64,000 nucleotides of DNA from Timema cristinae. Taxonomy: Eukaryota; Arthropoda; Insecta; Phasmatodea; Timematidae. Below, in pieces: positions 33,917-45,540 of this stretch. Made by a program: the position numbers and the translations under genes. The first letter of the stretch is position 1. Each line of letters starts with the position of its first letter. Location of the stretch: positions 22,765 through 86,764 of the forward strand of contig JBCFYV010000276.1 of assembly GCA_039000515.1 (NCBI GenBank). Reading direction: 5' to 3'. The notes beneath the pieces were generated by a model. It was not told where the DNA came from and did not search any database. It saw only the letters and a program-made list of their open reading frames with translations.

Positions 33917-34700
33917 CTCTTGTGCATTATCAAATCTTGAACTTTGTATTTGGTCTCCTAAACAGTTATCAGCACTTCAGTTATATAAAAAAAAACTTAG
34001 GCCTAGATATCAAGAATTTGGTGGTGGCTAAAATTTGAGATAATGTTGGCTGTAGAAGATAGAAAAAGGCATTAATTTATGCTCTAAGATAGCAAATGTC
34101 AGATTGCAAAATGTGAGCATGAGAGTAAAGTAATTTTTATTACATTATATTAATTTTTTTTTACCCTGGTCTGAAGTAAGTTTGGAATTTCAGATGCAGA
34201 GAATGGATATACATTGTCTAACAAGAAACTTTCACAAGTGAATCAGTACTGTGTCTGTGCGATGCTTATTATTTACATGTAATGTATGTCTTGATAGTAC
34301 TCGGAGTCACATGGAATGTGTCTATGCTTATTATTTACATATATGGCCGTATAATACCCAACATCACTTACTTTGTGCTTATTGAAATGTAGTGAGAATG
34401 CTGTATTTACTGACATGTGGTGTTTATGTTCCTTTTAAATTAAATGCTAGTCAATTTCTAATTATATAGTTTCTGTTTCAGTTCGATTGCCGGGTACGTT
34501 ATTTTTACTTTTCAATTCCTTTGTACCCACACCGGTATGTTTTACAGTCCAAATGTCTGGCTCATTTAGTTTAGTTTGCTAGTGACACATTGGTCATGAT
34601 TTAAATCTTCCTCATCCCCACCCCATAATCAATTATCTGCATCTTTTCAATGCAGTTTTGAAATCTTTCCAGACAGATGCAATTACATGCCCTCACCCAA
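33917..34700. other. Intergenic sequence, nothing recognised
   Basis: Non-coding and AT-rich. Confidence 0.4.
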
Positions 34701-34704
34701 TTCT

Positions 34705-34990
34705 GTCGCCGCACGGTCTAACGTGCCACCTCTGTTGCCGCATGATCTAACACACTAATCTCATGTTAGACTAGACTGCAGAGGACATGGAGATCAGGGT
34801 TCGATCCCGGTCATGTGCACATAAAGTGGTTTTCCCTAAATGCCTTCACTCTTCATGAAAATGTGGGTGCACATCCTATAAATTACACCTACCTTATCCA
34901 TAGCCCATTGTTGTAATTAGTGCATTTGCTATAGTCCTAACAGGTATTAAGACCTTGTGCTGTGTATAAGTTGCATAACCTGAACAGATT
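34705..34990 (+). repeat. tRNA-derived SINE, family A, copy 2, with doubled head
   Basis: The B box GGGTTCGATCCC at about 34797-34808 lies in ACTGCAGAGGACATGGAGAT, aligned to copy 1. Upstream, GCCGCACGGTCTAACG (34709) and GCCGCATGATCTAACA (34737) are near-copies about 28 bp apart, like a duplicated A-box region. The body shares TGGTTTTCCCTAAATG with the other copies. Confidence 0.6.
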
Positions 34991-36160
34991 GTATAACAGT
35001 GTGCTAAAAACTTTTATATTGATTCTATTTGTGAATTGACTAAGCTAATTAGTTCTTTGAGGACTTTTGGTATTGACTAGGTGTGTGCATATAATTTTTT
35101 AATAAACAATTATGAGTTTACAAAGATCTTAAAAAAACAATATAGAAACACTGCAATAATGTAATGTTTGATTCCTGGTTGTTGAGATTTTCTAGAATTA
35201 TTTTTGTTCTGGACCCCCAATAGGCAGTATTTGAGGTTTAAAACAAATTTCAATTGAATAATTGATTTTTATTTTTTGTAAGGTTTGTGTTTCAAATCCA
35301 TTATTTTCTGGAATCCTAGAATCTCCTTAAGGGTTAGAGGGTCCAATTTCTAATTACATTAATGTCTCCACACATATATTTCTAAGCCATTAATCAATTA
35401 TTACATTATTTTTAGTAATATTAATACAAATTATGAAATATTTTGTTCAAGTACAAGTTTGTATATATTTTTTTAACAAAAATATTGCTGGGTACACAAT
35501 TCGTAACATTTTCAGATCGTTTAATGATCTCAGTCAAATAAATACTTCTTGCACACATCCACTAACAATGTTTTGTTACCAAAACCTTAAGGTCCACATA
35601 GAGCGCATGTAATGTGGCCATAAGACCGTCCCAGGCCTGTTCAAACACAGGGAATTTATTCTTATACCTATAGCCTTATAGACTTAGTACACCACAAGTT
35701 TGACCAAAGAATAAATACAAGGTGACACCTACCTTACTCTAATGGAATGGGCCAGTTTCCCATCTGAAACTAGCTCATGCCATTCAGGTCTGGTTAATTG
35801 TTCTTTATTTAGTAACTAGTACGCACTAGAACATATGCGGTAAAACTAGGCATTCGAAAGATTATTTAATGTGGCAGGCCACCTTGAGTTCTAGCGAGTC
35901 CACCACATATTCAAAGGAAATGTCAGGAAATTTGATCAGATTTCTCAAAAAAAAAAAAAACATATTCACAACTTAATTACTTGGATGTTATTTTGCACCA
36001 TTGTTTGTAATATTTGTGTTAAATCTGACAAATCAAGTTATTATCACAACATGCAATTCAATTACTTCAGCTTTTTTCATATCAATATTGATTTGTAATA
36101 TATAAACAGCTCAGAATTGCTATAGTTGAAAATAAATGAAGTATTTTAGTTGTCAATATT
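34991..36160. other. Intergenic sequence, nothing recognised
   Basis: About 1.2 kb. The less AT-rich block 35580-35930 has no frame or symmetry that I can support. Confidence 0.4.
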
Positions 36161-36229
36161 TTTATTGGCGAAGCGAAGTTGAAGCTGAGGTTTGTTTTGA
36201 AGCCAATTTGAAGCTTCGCACACCCCTAG
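36160..36229. mobile_element. Possible right end of a hAT element
   Basis: In reverse complement the end reads CTAGGGGTGTGCGAAGCTTC, a TAGGG-type hAT terminus with sub-terminal GAAGC repeats of both orientations. The other end and a target duplication were not found. Confidence 0.35.
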
Positions 36230-37223
36230 TTTCTCACAACAATTTGAACTCAATTTTTTTTATATACAATCTTAGCACATATTCATGTTTGGAAACAAAT
36301 TGAGCCCAAACAGTGAACAAAACAAATTTATCAATTTTTGGCAATATGGCAAGTCAACAACTTAAGCTAAGTTTATAGCACAATAATAACTTTTTTGGTT
36401 TGTGTGTAAATATTTGTGAGTCACTTGGCTCTAAATTTGTAGAATTTGTTTTAGTCTTGGTTTGTCTTAAAAAAATTATTTTTTTCTTTCTCTTAAAGGT
36501 TTCATAAACGTTCGAGTCGGATGCCGTCCTATAATCAACTCCGTGTAACCTGCATTCTTCTTGTTGGTTTACTTATGTTGCTGGATTCCTTTACCTTTTT
36601 ACTATTAAAGACTGTTTGAAGTTGCATTAGTTTACTCAATATATCAAGTGTTTTAACATAATAGGTTCACTTTCATGTAATTGTTTGCAATCAATTGGAC
36701 AAAATCTCGTGCCATGTATTTTTTGTTTCCATTTTATTTTCTTATACTATGTGTTAAAAAAATTTCTCAACAGTTTAATTCATAGAACAGTATAGTAAAT
36801 AAATATTTCTTTTACACCAGATTATAGGTCACGATTTATATGTATGACTATATTTATTTGATATTAAATTTTTTTTTATTCATAAGTGTTTGTTTTTTAT
36901 TTGAATCACTTGTACTTTAGCCAGTCATTGACATTGTAACCTATTTAACTAAGCTATTTATGGAGAATCATCACTTTTATTACATCATAGAAGTTTGAAC
37001 CCTATTTGAAAAGCTATTATAATTCTTGAAATAAAAGGTAACATTTATATATTTTTTTTTTATTGCTGGACAAGTTTATATTTTATGTTCAAGAAGGTAA
37101 ATTTTCACTTTTCATTACTGGAGTTATACATTTTCAATTGTATCTTAAAGATTCCTGGTGACAAGACAATCATTAAACTTTACCAAAGTGAGTATATCTT
37201 ATTTCTGATAGGAATGAAAATCT
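36230..37223. other. AT-rich sequence, nothing recognised
   Basis: Poly-T and poly-A stretches, no supported gene. Confidence 0.4.
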
Positions 37224-37286
37224 GAGGCCTTTTTTCCTACTAAAATTCTATCATATAGTAGAATTATGGTAGGGGAAAAAAGTCTC
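37224..37286. repeat. 63-bp near-perfect palindrome
   Basis: GAGGCCTTTTTTCCTACTA on the left pairs with the complement of TGGTAGGGGAAAAAAGTCTC on the right, around an AATTCTATCATATAGTAGAATT centre. A long hairpin of this kind is common at cores of foldback or MITE elements. Confidence 0.75.
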
Positions 37287-37564
37287 AAGACACATTTGGC
37301 AGAATTTTTTTGGTAGGACAGTAGTTAGGCATTTCTCCGCTAGTACGCTAGTAACAAATCTAGTTTATAGTCTGGCTAACAGAGGGCTCTTATATGTGTA
37401 GTTTAAAAATTGCCCGCTAGATTTCTCGCTCAATTAGTACTCCTTCCATCCGCTAGGAGCGGGCTGTTTCGCGGACGACCTTTAACATGGTAGTCAACAA
37501 TCTCTAATAATCTCTGGTCGGTATCACAGAGGAAGCCTCTTCAGAGTTAGATTCTAAACTCCTC

Positions 37565-37985
37565 TTTGCTATGTCCATAAGACATAGTTTTTTTCATTCA
37601 GAATGTCTGACTTTGTTTGCTATGCCCATAAGGCTTAGTTTTAAATATTACTCGCAACTCCTCTTTTTCTATGTCCATAAGACATAGTTTATTGTGTCAG
37701 GATGTCTGACTTTACTGTCTATGTCAATCAGACATAAGTTTTTGTGTCAGGATGTCTGACTTATTTTATTTGTCCATAATGCATAGTTTTGAATGTTAGT
37801 CTTAACACTCTTTTTCTATGTCCATAAGACATATATTTGTTCGTAAAAAATATGACATATTTTCCTATACCCATATGTGTAGCTTAGAATTAATGGTTTA
37901 ATGCTCTATTTATCATGAACCATACATCTTAAATTACTATGTCAGTATGACTGACTTCTTTGTCTAAGTCCTTAAGATATAGTTA
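37565..37985. repeat. Array of alternating short palindromes
   Basis: CTATGTCCATAAGACATAG (7-bp stem, 5-base loop) occurs at 37569 and 37669, with variants at 37619, 37719, 37769, 37816, 37872 and 37963. GTCAGGATGTCTGAC (5-bp stem) occurs at 37696 and 37746 with variants near 37600 and 37941. The two hairpins alternate at roughly 50-bp intervals. It ends in an AT dinucleotide repeat at about 37984-38001. Confidence 0.8.
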
Positions 37986-38001
37986 TATATATATATATAT
38001 A

Positions 38002-40352
38002 TTAGGGAATAATAATTACTCCTTAAATGATTTGTCCATGTCTAGGATCTCTGTATGGTAGAAATCAGATTACCTATAGTGTTATTTAATGGCCTAGTTA
38101 GATCAGTTACAGATAGCAGTCACTATAGTATTTTTGTTGTGTATCTATTTAGGGTACGCAACTTGTGGGAGCACTACTAGTTGGTAGTCGTGGCCCACGG
38201 GAATAGTGTTTTGTCTTCGGCCCCTGTAAGAGTCGTTTGTATCAAGTTAAACTTTCAGCCCACCAGGGCGCCATTGTATGTCTGAGTGATGTTTGTTATA
38301 TGTTCAATGTTGTGTATGTTGTCGAGAGTCCTTCGGGGCTGGTGTCAAATGTCCCTAAATGATTCTCGTGTTTTTTATTCATGTTTAAATATATATGCTT
38401 ACGAAAAATAATAAATCACTTACAAACAAACAAACAAGTTAAACTAATATTGTTTTTACTTATTATTATGTGCCCTAGTAATGGGTGGAAGTATATGTAT
38501 ATACTATTGAATGTCCATGCAGTACTTAATAGGAAGTGACCGGCCATAGTATGATAACCGTGTAAATGCCTGATTTCTCACCATGAACTACTTGTAAAAT
38601 GCTGGTTCCTCTTCAAGGAAATTACCCTTAGGTTTTCGTAACTCTCCATGGAATTAAATCAAGCTAGATAGCTTATGTATAGTTCCTAATAGTAACTCTA
38701 TAAAATTAGAATTAAATACCCCTTGTTTTCATTCATTCATTGTTTATAAATAGACCTATCTGTTTTTAGTCTGGTATTAGCTAGGCTGGTTTGTTGTCAT
38801 GTATGGTGGCTTAACCTTATCTTGATTATTTGTTGCGTATATTTGACTGCCGCTATGTAGAGGCAGACGCTCCTTCGTAGGAGAATGATCGTTGATTCAC
38901 ATTTTAAGGCTGTGCCTACCCATAAATGCACGGTTCTAAACAAGAAATTAAAAAAAAAATATATTTAATAATTCAACATTGTTGTTTTTTATTTATTTTA
39001 GTAACATATCTGGGCATCTTTCATAATTCTTATGGAATTTTCAAACCATGCTAAAAATAGTTATTGAAATATTTTCATTAAAATGTTTCCATTTCAATGC
39101 ATTTTAAATGGGAAAACAAAAATTATTAATGGATTTATTTATTTTCTTTGTACAATTAAGTTAGAGTGTTGGTTTATAACATATTATTTAATAAACAATT
39201 TCTTTTTCTTTCTATAAATATTTTTTAATTTGGGTTAGCTTCAATAATCACGACGATATTGAGCTCAAACGACTCCCAAGTCGACACTCTAGTCAAAATA
39301 CATGGTTTTAAATCAAACTTTCCTTCTGCAACTAGTTGTCTTAGCTGATAATAGGTGCCGTTAGTATGATTATTACCCATTTACAAGCTAGTATCGTTTT
39401 GCAAGCGTTGGCTAACCTGCTGTATCGGAATGCAGGCGGCAGTGGAGGGTTAAACTAATCTCTGTGACGACCTTGAGTCAAAGAAAACATTAATACCATG
39501 TGCGTTAGATTAAGAAGGGCCAAAGTCCAATTATGAAAATTTGCGTAATTAAATATAAACAATTAAACATCTTAATATATTCAGAAACTAAAATACTCAC
39601 AAAGTCTTCCTGCTGTGTGAATAAATATAGTTGGTCCCTACTTACTTCAATGAGAGTATTACTCTAGTGATACATTATTTTCAAAGAAAAAACCACATGC
39701 TTCTCCATACACAAAGTTTTATGACATTAGCCCTTATTTAACTGAGACAGTAAAACATGTAGAATTCTTCATTCTTATCTTATATTCTTTCTTGGGTTTT
39801 CTCATTCTTGAGCACTACACGTTGTAATAATAAGTGTTAATATTCAAAGTATATGAAAAACTACTGTACATTGAATTTTTAATCCACTATTATAATAAAT
39901 AAAAATAAACATTCCTGCTCATATCAAACATAGTTATTTTAAATAAAATTTGGTCTAAATGTAATTTAGAGACGTTCTCAGTATAATTTTATTCATTAGT
40001 TTTTATTTTACGGTCTAGGATTTGACTCTCATTGGACTTTGGAATAAGTTATTTTCAAAAAGTTAATGAACGAAGTTTTTGGTAGTCAAGGTGTGAAAAT
40101 GTTAATTTTATTTTATTAGCGTGTTAAATGTGATTACTTTTAATTTGAACCTGTTGCATTCTCGCAGTTGTTCGCTCGTTTCGGAAGAAATGTATCGAAT
40201 CCCCAACAATAAGTACCCACGGTGATTACTTTTTATATAATTAACAATATGTGACCTTTTTGCTTTCGAACAAAATCCAATGGATTGTATAAAATTTGAT
40301 GTGGAGAAGTATTTACAAAATATTATTTTTTATCCTTGTGAATAACAAGTTT
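38002..40352. other. Intergenic sequence; one GC-richer block, otherwise nothing recognised
   Basis: Block 38150-38420 is less AT-rich, lacks a frame, and ends in an ACAA repeat (38423-38438); it could be an LTR or LINE 3' end but has no partner copy. The rest is AT-rich. Confidence 0.35.
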
Positions 40353-40417
40353 ATGAAGAAAGGGCGCACAAAGAAACTCAAAGATATAATTGATTATTTA
40401 ACTGCTTGTCGTAAAGG
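40353..40417 (+). other. Candidate short 5' coding exon
   Basis: The ATG at 40353 opens a Lys-rich 21-codon frame (Met-Lys-Lys-Gly-Arg-Thr-Lys-Lys-Leu) that runs into AAAGG followed by GTAAGT, a strong donor at 40418. A TATA-like TGTATAAAAT lies about 65 bp upstream. No family is recognised and no matching downstream exon was found. Confidence 0.2.
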
Positions 40418-40889
40418 GTAAGTTTTTTTAATGGTACCTATGCATATTACTGGCGCTTAGGCTATCTGTATCTACTAATTTAAGTACAATGGATGAGTAG
40501 CGATACTATTTTATTTACTGTAGAAATAATATCAAAATTAAGATACAAATAAATATTACAATATAACAATGTAGGGATTATTCTGATATTTCAAGTACTT
40601 TAAAAAAAAAAAGCTCTTAGCTGAAGTAAATGTTACTAACACTCTGTAACGCACTTAAAGTATGTTCAAAATCTTTTGTGCCTTGGCCGAGTTCGTATCA
40701 TGCTAGTACTAAGTAATTTCAACCTTACAGGGAGTCGAACTAGTCAAGCTACTAGAGCTGATAATTTACGCATTCAGTGCTCAGTCATAGCACTTTAGCA
40801 ATATTGACCACGACATGAAGCCAATGATAAGTAAAATATATTTAAAACCATTAAAGTTAATGAACTTTTGTGTTCCCAATGCCACTAAG

Positions 40890-41225
40890 TAAGTAAGTAG
40901 TTGATACCCGACCGCCTCTATGGTATTAGTGGTCAGATTTACTGACTTCAGGTCCCGAAGTCCCGAGTTCGATCCCCAGTGCCCCTAATTCTGTCTGTGA
41001 ACCAGTGGGTCTAAAAAGGAACCAAAATCAACCTCGTGAGGACAAATGAGGAGCTACTTGAATGAATAAGTATCGCTTCAGTCTAGAAAACTGAGATAGA
41101 AGGCTGGAGGGTTTGTTGTGCTGACCACATGATACCCTCAACCAGAAAATGTTGGCACTATCTTCGCCAACATACTGCAACCTCTTTATTGGTATAGCCT
41201 GCTTGTAGGCTGACACCATGGAGAT
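40890..41225 (+). repeat. tRNA-derived SINE, family B, full-length copy
   Basis: The A box TGGTATTAGTGG is at 40921-40932 and the B box GAGTTCGATCC at about 40965-40975, the spacing of a tRNA-like pol III promoter. The body 41073-41220 is the part also present at 28691-28826. The anticodon stem and acceptor stem do not close, so this is not a functional tRNA gene. Confidence 0.7.
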
Positions 41226-41344
41226 ATTACTCAAGTTAAAATCTACCAATAGGATGAAAAATTATTCCCAAAAACATTTATTTCTGGAAAATTGTGTAAA
41301 TCCTACAGATGTTTGAAAACGTAAACCCCGGGTTTTAAATAACA

Positions 41345-41620
41345 TATACCCACTTCAGTGGCCGAGTGGTTTAAGGCGTCACTCCAATAGTAAATTGGGC
41401 CTGCTGATAGTGGACGCTTGGAGTTCAAATCCGGTCGGGTTTTTACTGAGGGTAGTTTTTTCCTAAATTTTTTTCCCCATTTTCCAAAATAAAAATGCTG
41501 GTAGATAACCTCTCAATGCTTCTTTCCTCATTACTACCCAATTAGTTTATCATATATGCGTATAACATGAACGGGTAGTATGACGTGGTGATATCATAAT
41601 AAAAATAACAGATATATTTA
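41345..41620 (+). repeat. tRNA-derived SINE, family A, copy 3, with clear A box
   Basis: The A box TGGCCGAGTGG at 41359-41369 followed by TTTAAGGCGTC resembles Ser/Leu tRNAs. The B box GTTCAAATCC is at 41423-41432, widely spaced as in long-variable-arm tRNAs. The body shares TTTTTTCCTAAAT and AACGGGTAGTATGACG with the copy at 22.7 kb. Confidence 0.7.
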
Positions 41621-41965
41621 TAGTCAAAATTGTTATAGTCTTCGAAATAAAAACTGCTTTTAAAATTTTGCCTCTTTAGCCTTTAAATTTTAAAAATTAA
41701 CCAAAGCACAGTGGCCAAATTTAGCACATTAAATTTTAGTTATTTTTTATTTTACCTGCTTACTAATAAACCCAAATAAATGGTACGACAAAATCGTAAG
41801 CACATTCTCTTTCGTATAGGTTATTTATTTTTAGTTAGTGACAAAATCTTCAAAAATAAGTTTTTCTCTAATTTTACCTTAAATAATTTGTTCTCTGACT
41901 AAATAAGTATACATTATTATTTATCACTACCCTCACCAGATTTTTATTTGAAAAAAATTCATAAT

Positions 41966-42882
41966 TGGTACAACAGCATTAACCTGGAGTCACGTGACAC
42001 TTTGATATGCTAATTACTCAAAAGGGGTACGGGTACAAAACTTATTTGTGGTACAAAAACGGTACAAAACTATACAAAACTTTGGCATCAAAAAAAGTTC
42101 AAAGTCAAAAGGGGTACAGCCGCATTTACCGGGAGTACTCACTTTGATATGCTAATTACTAAAAAACGGGTACGGGTACAAAACTTTTTCTTTGTGGTAC
42201 AAAACGGTACAAAACTAGTACAAAACTTTGGCATCAAAAAATTTCCCAATATTCAAAAGGGGTTACAACAGCATTAACCTGGAGTTACCACGTTGGTATG
42301 CTAATTACTCAAAACGGGTACGGGTACAAAACTTTTTCTTTGGGGTACAAAACGGTACAAAACTAGTACAAAACTTTGGCATCAAAAAGTTCAATAATTC
42401 AAAAGTGTACAACAGCTTTAACCTGGATTTCACCACGTTGATATGCTAATTACTCAAAACGGGTAGGGGTACAAAACTTTTTCTTTCTGGTACAAAACGG
42501 TAAAAAATTTTGGCATCAAAAAAAGTTAAAAAATTAAGAAGTAGTAAAACAGCATTAACCTTGAGTCACCACTTTGATATTCTAATTACTCAAAATGGGT
42601 ACGGGTACAAAACTTGGCATAAAAATTTCAAGATTAAAAAGTGGTACAACTGCATTAACCTGGAGTCACCACTTTGATATGCTAATTACTCAAAACGGTA
42701 CGGGTACAAAACTTTTTCTTTCTGGTACAAAACGGTACAAAACTATACAAAACTTGGGCATCAAAAAAAAGTTCAAAATTAAAAAGTAGTAAAACAGCTT
42801 TTAACCTTGAGTCACCACGTTGTTATGCTAATTACTCAAAACAGGTACGGGTACAATACTTTTTCTTTGTGGTACAAAACTA
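41966..42882. repeat. Satellite of about 145 bp, six to seven units, with GGTACAAAAC sub-repeats
   Basis: The phrase CAACAGCATTAACCTGGAG recurs, with changes, at 41971, 42117, 42266, 42410, 42547, 42647 and 42792. Each unit also contains GATATGCTAATTACTCAAAA, GGGTACGGGTACAAAAC, two or three GGTACAAAAC words and GGCATCAAAAA. One unit (42547-42647) is shortened to about 100 bp. The array breaks off inside a unit at 42882. Confidence 0.92.
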
Positions 42883-43735
42883 TGTAATTTATTGTTTTTC
42901 CCCCTAAAGAATATGTGAGAGCGTTGACAATAATATCGTCCTAAATTTATAAACGTATCTTATTTCATTTAAATTATAATCTATTACATGGCGCTTTAAA
43001 GCACTTCTTCTTCTTCTAAGAAGTACACGCTACTGTAAGTGACGTCAGAACGCATCACGTTAGTCAAGTCAAGAGACAATATAAGATTTTTTAAATAATA
43101 ACTTCCTCTTCTCGAAAGTTCGAATAGAGGGTTTTTTTAAAAATAGCTTGAGTCAGTCTCCGGGTCTCGAAGCTTCTAGTGACACCCAGATGTTTTTGTG
43201 TTGTATTTAATTTTTTATAACACGACCTTCTTGAATCTTCCGTGAGCAATGGATATATACGAAAGATGGTGCAATTGAACCTCACTTGGAGTCCAACCCT
43301 TGAAGTACTCGGAACTTGAGCTCCTGTCCGCGATCCCTGGGGTCGTGCTATAGGTCGCGTAAATAGTCGCCGACGACATGATCTATTTTCTCCTGAAATA
43401 AACTGAGATTTAGAAATAAAAAAAATGTCAACATGATAAGTGTGTATTAATTTATACAAGATTTAAATCACCAATAATTCTTTAATTGGCGCTCGATCAC
43501 GGGGCTATAAACACCAATTATCTCACCACTCAAAATACCGGACCGCTTTAATTAGTGCTCGACCACGGGGCAATTATCAATAATTAAACGGTATAACTTC
43601 AATCAACGCCCAACGCGAGAACCAACCTAATCATCGATCGACGCAGAGAGGAGCCCAAAACATCAAAATTTTAGCGCCCAAGTAACAGTAATATTTCTAT
43701 AACACTTAAATTTGGGCCAAAACAGGGCCCGAAAA
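42883..43735. mobile_element. Probable solo LTR inserted in the satellite
   Basis: It starts TGTAATTT right after satellite sequence. Satellite-like CAAAATACAAAATTTTGGGCATC resumes at about 43740. Between them lie a perfect CRE palindrome TGACGTCA (43040-43047) and, near the end, three primer-binding-site-like motifs: TGGCGCTCGATCACGGGGC at 43487, a variant at 43553, and another at 43603. Start and motif array parallel the LTR at 3012. No internal coding sequence is present. The right boundary is blurred by the quality drop. Confidence 0.5.
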
Positions 43736-44339
43736 AAAAACATACAAAATACAAAATTTTGGGCATCAAAAAGGTTAAACTCAAACCCCCCGAGGGTGGC
43801 GGGGCCTTAAGATTACAACTAATCTATTATATTTTTAAATATTAATACCCCCAGGGCTTTTTTTTCAAAAAGCTAAATTTTTTCTGATAACAAATTTGGT
43901 AAAAACCTAAATTTGCCTCAGAAAAGCTGCAAACCATTTTTTGCAATCTTTGGGTTTTGGCTGGGAAAAAAAAATTTTGGTCGAATTTTTCAAACCATCA
44001 ATGTAGTTTGGACTGTCATCGCACCAAAAAGCCATGGTCCGTATTCTTTGGGGGGCCTTTCCCCCATTTTTTTATTTCATCCACGTAATGTAATTTTTAC
44101 GTTTGGGGTAACGAAAAAGTTTTTTTAATAAAAGGGAGGGTCAACTTCGTCGGGGGGCCCGGGGGTTCAATCTTCGGTACCGCACATTTTTACGATTCCA
44201 AAACCCCTTTCCCCCACCTCGAAAAGACACTTTAATGGGGGGACCGGGCCCTCCCCCGGGTTTTGGTTTCCCAAATTAAACTGTAGGTCCCCCATTTCTC
44301 TCACAATCCCCTACCTAACTTGCGAATGCTAAACCCAAG

Positions 44340-44990
44340 GGGAAAAACCCGGGTGCTAAAAAAATAACAATGTAAAGTCGGGTAAGCAGGGTTTTAGGCA
44401 CAAATAATACGCAATCCTTTCGTCGTGATATATTTGAGGGTCATCCTGTTAATTCCTGAACTTACTTTCAAAAATTTTCTGATCACCCATAAAAAATTTA
44501 ATCGATGACAAGGATATGCAAGAAATATTGTCCATCCTTGTGATTTGGAGACTATACTTTAAAATAAATCCTTGCTCGGTCACCAAAAAAAAATTACCGT
44601 CTGTGGGGCCCTTTAGGACGTCATCGTCATGAATGGTACCTTTGGGCCGACCCTTTGGGGTGACTTTTGGACTCCCATTAAAATTAAAAAAATTAAATAT
44701 TAAATTATTTTCATTTTTTGCGCCGTTTATAAAATAATTTGACTGGTCGGAGTGACGCCAGACTTTAGTGTGTAATCATTTAAATTTTATTTTTTTTATA
44801 TATAAAAAAAATTGAAAAAAAAATTTTTAACATTTTTTTGGGGGGGGAAGCTTTAACCAATAAATTTTAAAGAATATCAAGTGCGAAAAGTTTTGTTTAA
44901 TTTTTCATTAATGCCAACAAAAATTTCCCCATTAACTAAAAAAAATTTTTTAAAAACGTTTGGAAAATTTTACTCTCAACATTTTTTTTC
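44340..44990. repeat. Left arm of a long diverged inverted repeat
   Basis: It aligns in reverse complement to about 58340-59060. Shared words include CACAAATAAT, CCTTTCGTC, GACTATAC/GACTATGAC followed by TTTAAAATAA, GTGACGCCAGACTTTAGTG, and TTTAACAT followed by a G-run. Order is conserved over about 600 bp despite many indels. Confidence 0.7.
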
Positions 44991-45540
44991 TTAAATATAA
45001 AAGGAAACAACACTTTTTCCCACTTTTTCCAAATTGAGTTTTTTTTTTAAAAAAAATAACAACATTTTTAAAAATTAAAATTTTTTAAACTAATATTTGT
45101 TCATTTTTTAAATTTATCTGTGTAAAAAAACCTTTTTTAAAAAAAAAAGGGGGGGTTTTTTTTAAAAGGGCCGCTAAGAAATTTCTGTAGACAAATTTTT
45201 TAAGTAATGAATTGTAACTTTAAATTTTAGTTAGTTATATAAAATTAAAAAATTTTAAATAAATAACTAGATTTGTTTTTATCACTAAAAAACTTTATTT
45301 TTTTTAAATTAAAAAACCAAGGGGATAATTAATTTAAAAAATTCATGATTTTAAAAATTTTAATTTATAGACACAGATTTGAATTTTTAATGACTTAATT
45401 TAATTTTACCTAACAAAAATTTTATTGCCTTTATTAATTTTTAAAATTTTTAAAAAATAACAATTAATTAATAAACAAAAAATTTTTAAAAAAATAAACA
45501 AAAAAAATTGAATAAATTTAAAAAACTTTTTTGTTTTTTA

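Noticed and set aside
41345..41440. A functional Ser or Leu tRNA gene
   Set aside because: A and B boxes are present, but the acceptor and anticodon stems do not pair and a SINE body shared with two other loci follows.
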